Of a stretch of 16,720 nt of DNA, positions 15,873-16,720 are shown piece after piece. The DNA comes from Methylococcaceae bacterium (lineage in GTDB: Bacteria; Pseudomonadota; Gammaproteobacteria; Methylococcales; Methylomonadaceae). The stretch spans positions 1-16,720 of the forward strand of contig JAKIUK010000081.1 in the NCBI GenBank assembly GCA_021647585.1, given 5' to 3'. Positions within the stretch are counted from its first letter, which is position 1. Each line of letters opens with the position of its first letter. The position numbers and the translations under genes were made by a program. Under the pieces are notes generated by a model. That model searched no databases. It was not told where the DNA came from and was given only the letters and a program-made list of their open reading frames with translations.

Positions 15873-16720
15873 TTACTCTTTATCCACAGATGTACATTCA
15901 GATTGCTGAGCATCCTTTTTACAACGTACCATCCTCATTAGCCTCAGCATTTTACTATTATAAACACCTTTTTCCCGCAGTCTAATTCGCGATTGCCTGA
16001 ACACTTCAAGATAACCCGATTTATCTGCTTCAGGAATAGAAACCCACAGTTTTTGCGGAATTTTACTTTCATATCGTTTAATCAATGCCACTGCAGAATC
16101 AAATTGTCCTACGGCAAATTCTCGAGATTTTTGCCCATACCCCTCAGGAAATTCAGCTTTACGTATAAGTATTTGCATCGTCAACTGAACCAATGAAAAG
16201 TTAATAACACCACCATTTGGTTCTAGTCCTTTATAAAGCTCCATGGCCTCATAAACGATTGCAGGGCCATATGTAACATCTACAGAGCCATTATTAAACT
16301 TACTGAACATATTAGCAATGGATGTTCCGACTGGAGAAGCACCAACAAAAGTAACCATTTCAACCTGAGCAGGATCTGAATCCAGAATAGCAATCCGCTT
16401 ACCTGCTAACTCTCCTACGGTATCAATGCTACGATCATTGACAAACATATATGCAGCGCCTCCAGGAAATACTCCAACAACTTCATAAGGCGCAGAAACC
16501 ATCAGTTTCGAGGCTTTTTTTGCACTGATAGTGGTAATAACGGATTTTAAATGCTCATAACTCGGCATTGCACCTATCGCATCCATACTACCGGTAAAAG
16601 AATTAAATTGTCGTGCCCGCATCCCAGTAAAACTCACTATATCACACAGTCCCGATTTAAAATCCTCGGCAGCAACACGTTCACTGGTATAGGGTTTGAG
16701 CTCCAGTTCCACACCCCAGG
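15873..16720 (-). CDS. Putative TRAP-like solute-binding protein (AdeT/DUF6091 type), 5' end outside the window
   Basis: The frame is open to the right edge and reads WGVELELKPYTSERVAAEDF, so the GTG at 16712 is internal and the true start lies beyond 16720. About 50 residues including a signal peptide should be missing. The protein resembles the Acinetobacter AdeT proteins, first described as efflux components and now usually annotated as putative solute-binding proteins. Shared blocks are DFKSGLCD with GMRARQFNSFTGSMDAIGA, AAYMFVNDRSIDTVGELAGK, FNNGSVDVTYGPAIVYEAME with LYKGLEPNGG, and a C-terminal pair of Cys in MRMVRCKKDAQQSEC. It is the first gene seen of the operon and presumably delivers substrate to the fused TRAP permease. 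The ligand is unknown. Confidence 0.88.
   Translation of the reverse strand, partial: WGVELELKPYTSERVAAEDFKSGLCDIVSFTGMRARQFNSFTGSMDAIGAMPSYEHLKSVITTISAKKASKLMVSAPYEVVGVFPGGAAYMFVNDRSIDTVGELAGKRIAILDSDPAQVEMVTFVGASPVGTSIANMFSKFNNGSVDVTYGPAIVYEAMELYKGLEPNGGVINFSLVQLTMQILIRKAEFPEGYGQKSREFAVGQFDSAVALIKRYESKIPQKLWVSIPEADKSGYLEVFRQSRIRLREKGVYNSKMLRLMRMVRCKKDAQQSECTSVDKE

Overview
The window looks like chromosomal DNA of an AT-rich (roughly 40% GC) gammaproteobacterium. UvrD matches the enterobacterial protein from end to end, UbiX, FxsA and DUF3422 are typical neighbours, and the putative solute-binding protein at the right edge belongs to the family once called AdeT in Acinetobacter. A methanotroph-like (Methylococcales) host is a guess only. 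No rRNA, tRNA, CRISPR array or intact insertion sequence was seen.

Region 1 (1-2195) is the integrase end of a chromosomal integron. A long-form IntI on the plus strand reads away from a cassette array on the minus strand. The array shows a divergent Pc-like promoter, an attI core site, a complete first cassette encoding a protein I do not recognise, its foldable attC site, and the start of a second cassette encoding a GFA-family (glutathione-dependent formaldehyde-activating-like) protein cut by the window edge.

Region 2 (2244-9120) is ordinary housekeeping sequence: uvrD on the minus strand, a small DUF2892 membrane protein and a DUF3422 membrane protein on the plus strand, a 684-bp gene-free interval rich in inverted repeats (a 155-bp imperfect palindrome and a 143-bp nested inverted repeat), and then a minus-strand group pip-ubiX-fxsA. 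A plus-strand HD-domain protein (9325-10266) follows and converges on region 3 with a 2-bp gap.

Region 3 (10269-16720, minus strand) is the most interesting part. It is a six-gene, tightly packed operon that runs TRAP-like solute-binding protein, fused DctQM-type TRAP permease, MlaE-type permease, MlaF-like ABC protein, MCE (MlaD-like) protein and TPR lipoprotein. The ABC protein keeps the overall fold pattern but has lost Walker A, the Q-loop Gln, the LSGGQ signature, the catalytic Glu and the switch His. It is therefore probably a pseudo-ATPase. The gene order suggests an envelope transport machine in which an ion-driven TRAP module and an MCE lipid-type conduit work together, with the ATPase reduced to a structural part. 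That functional reading is inference; the gene order and the motif losses are visible in the sequence.
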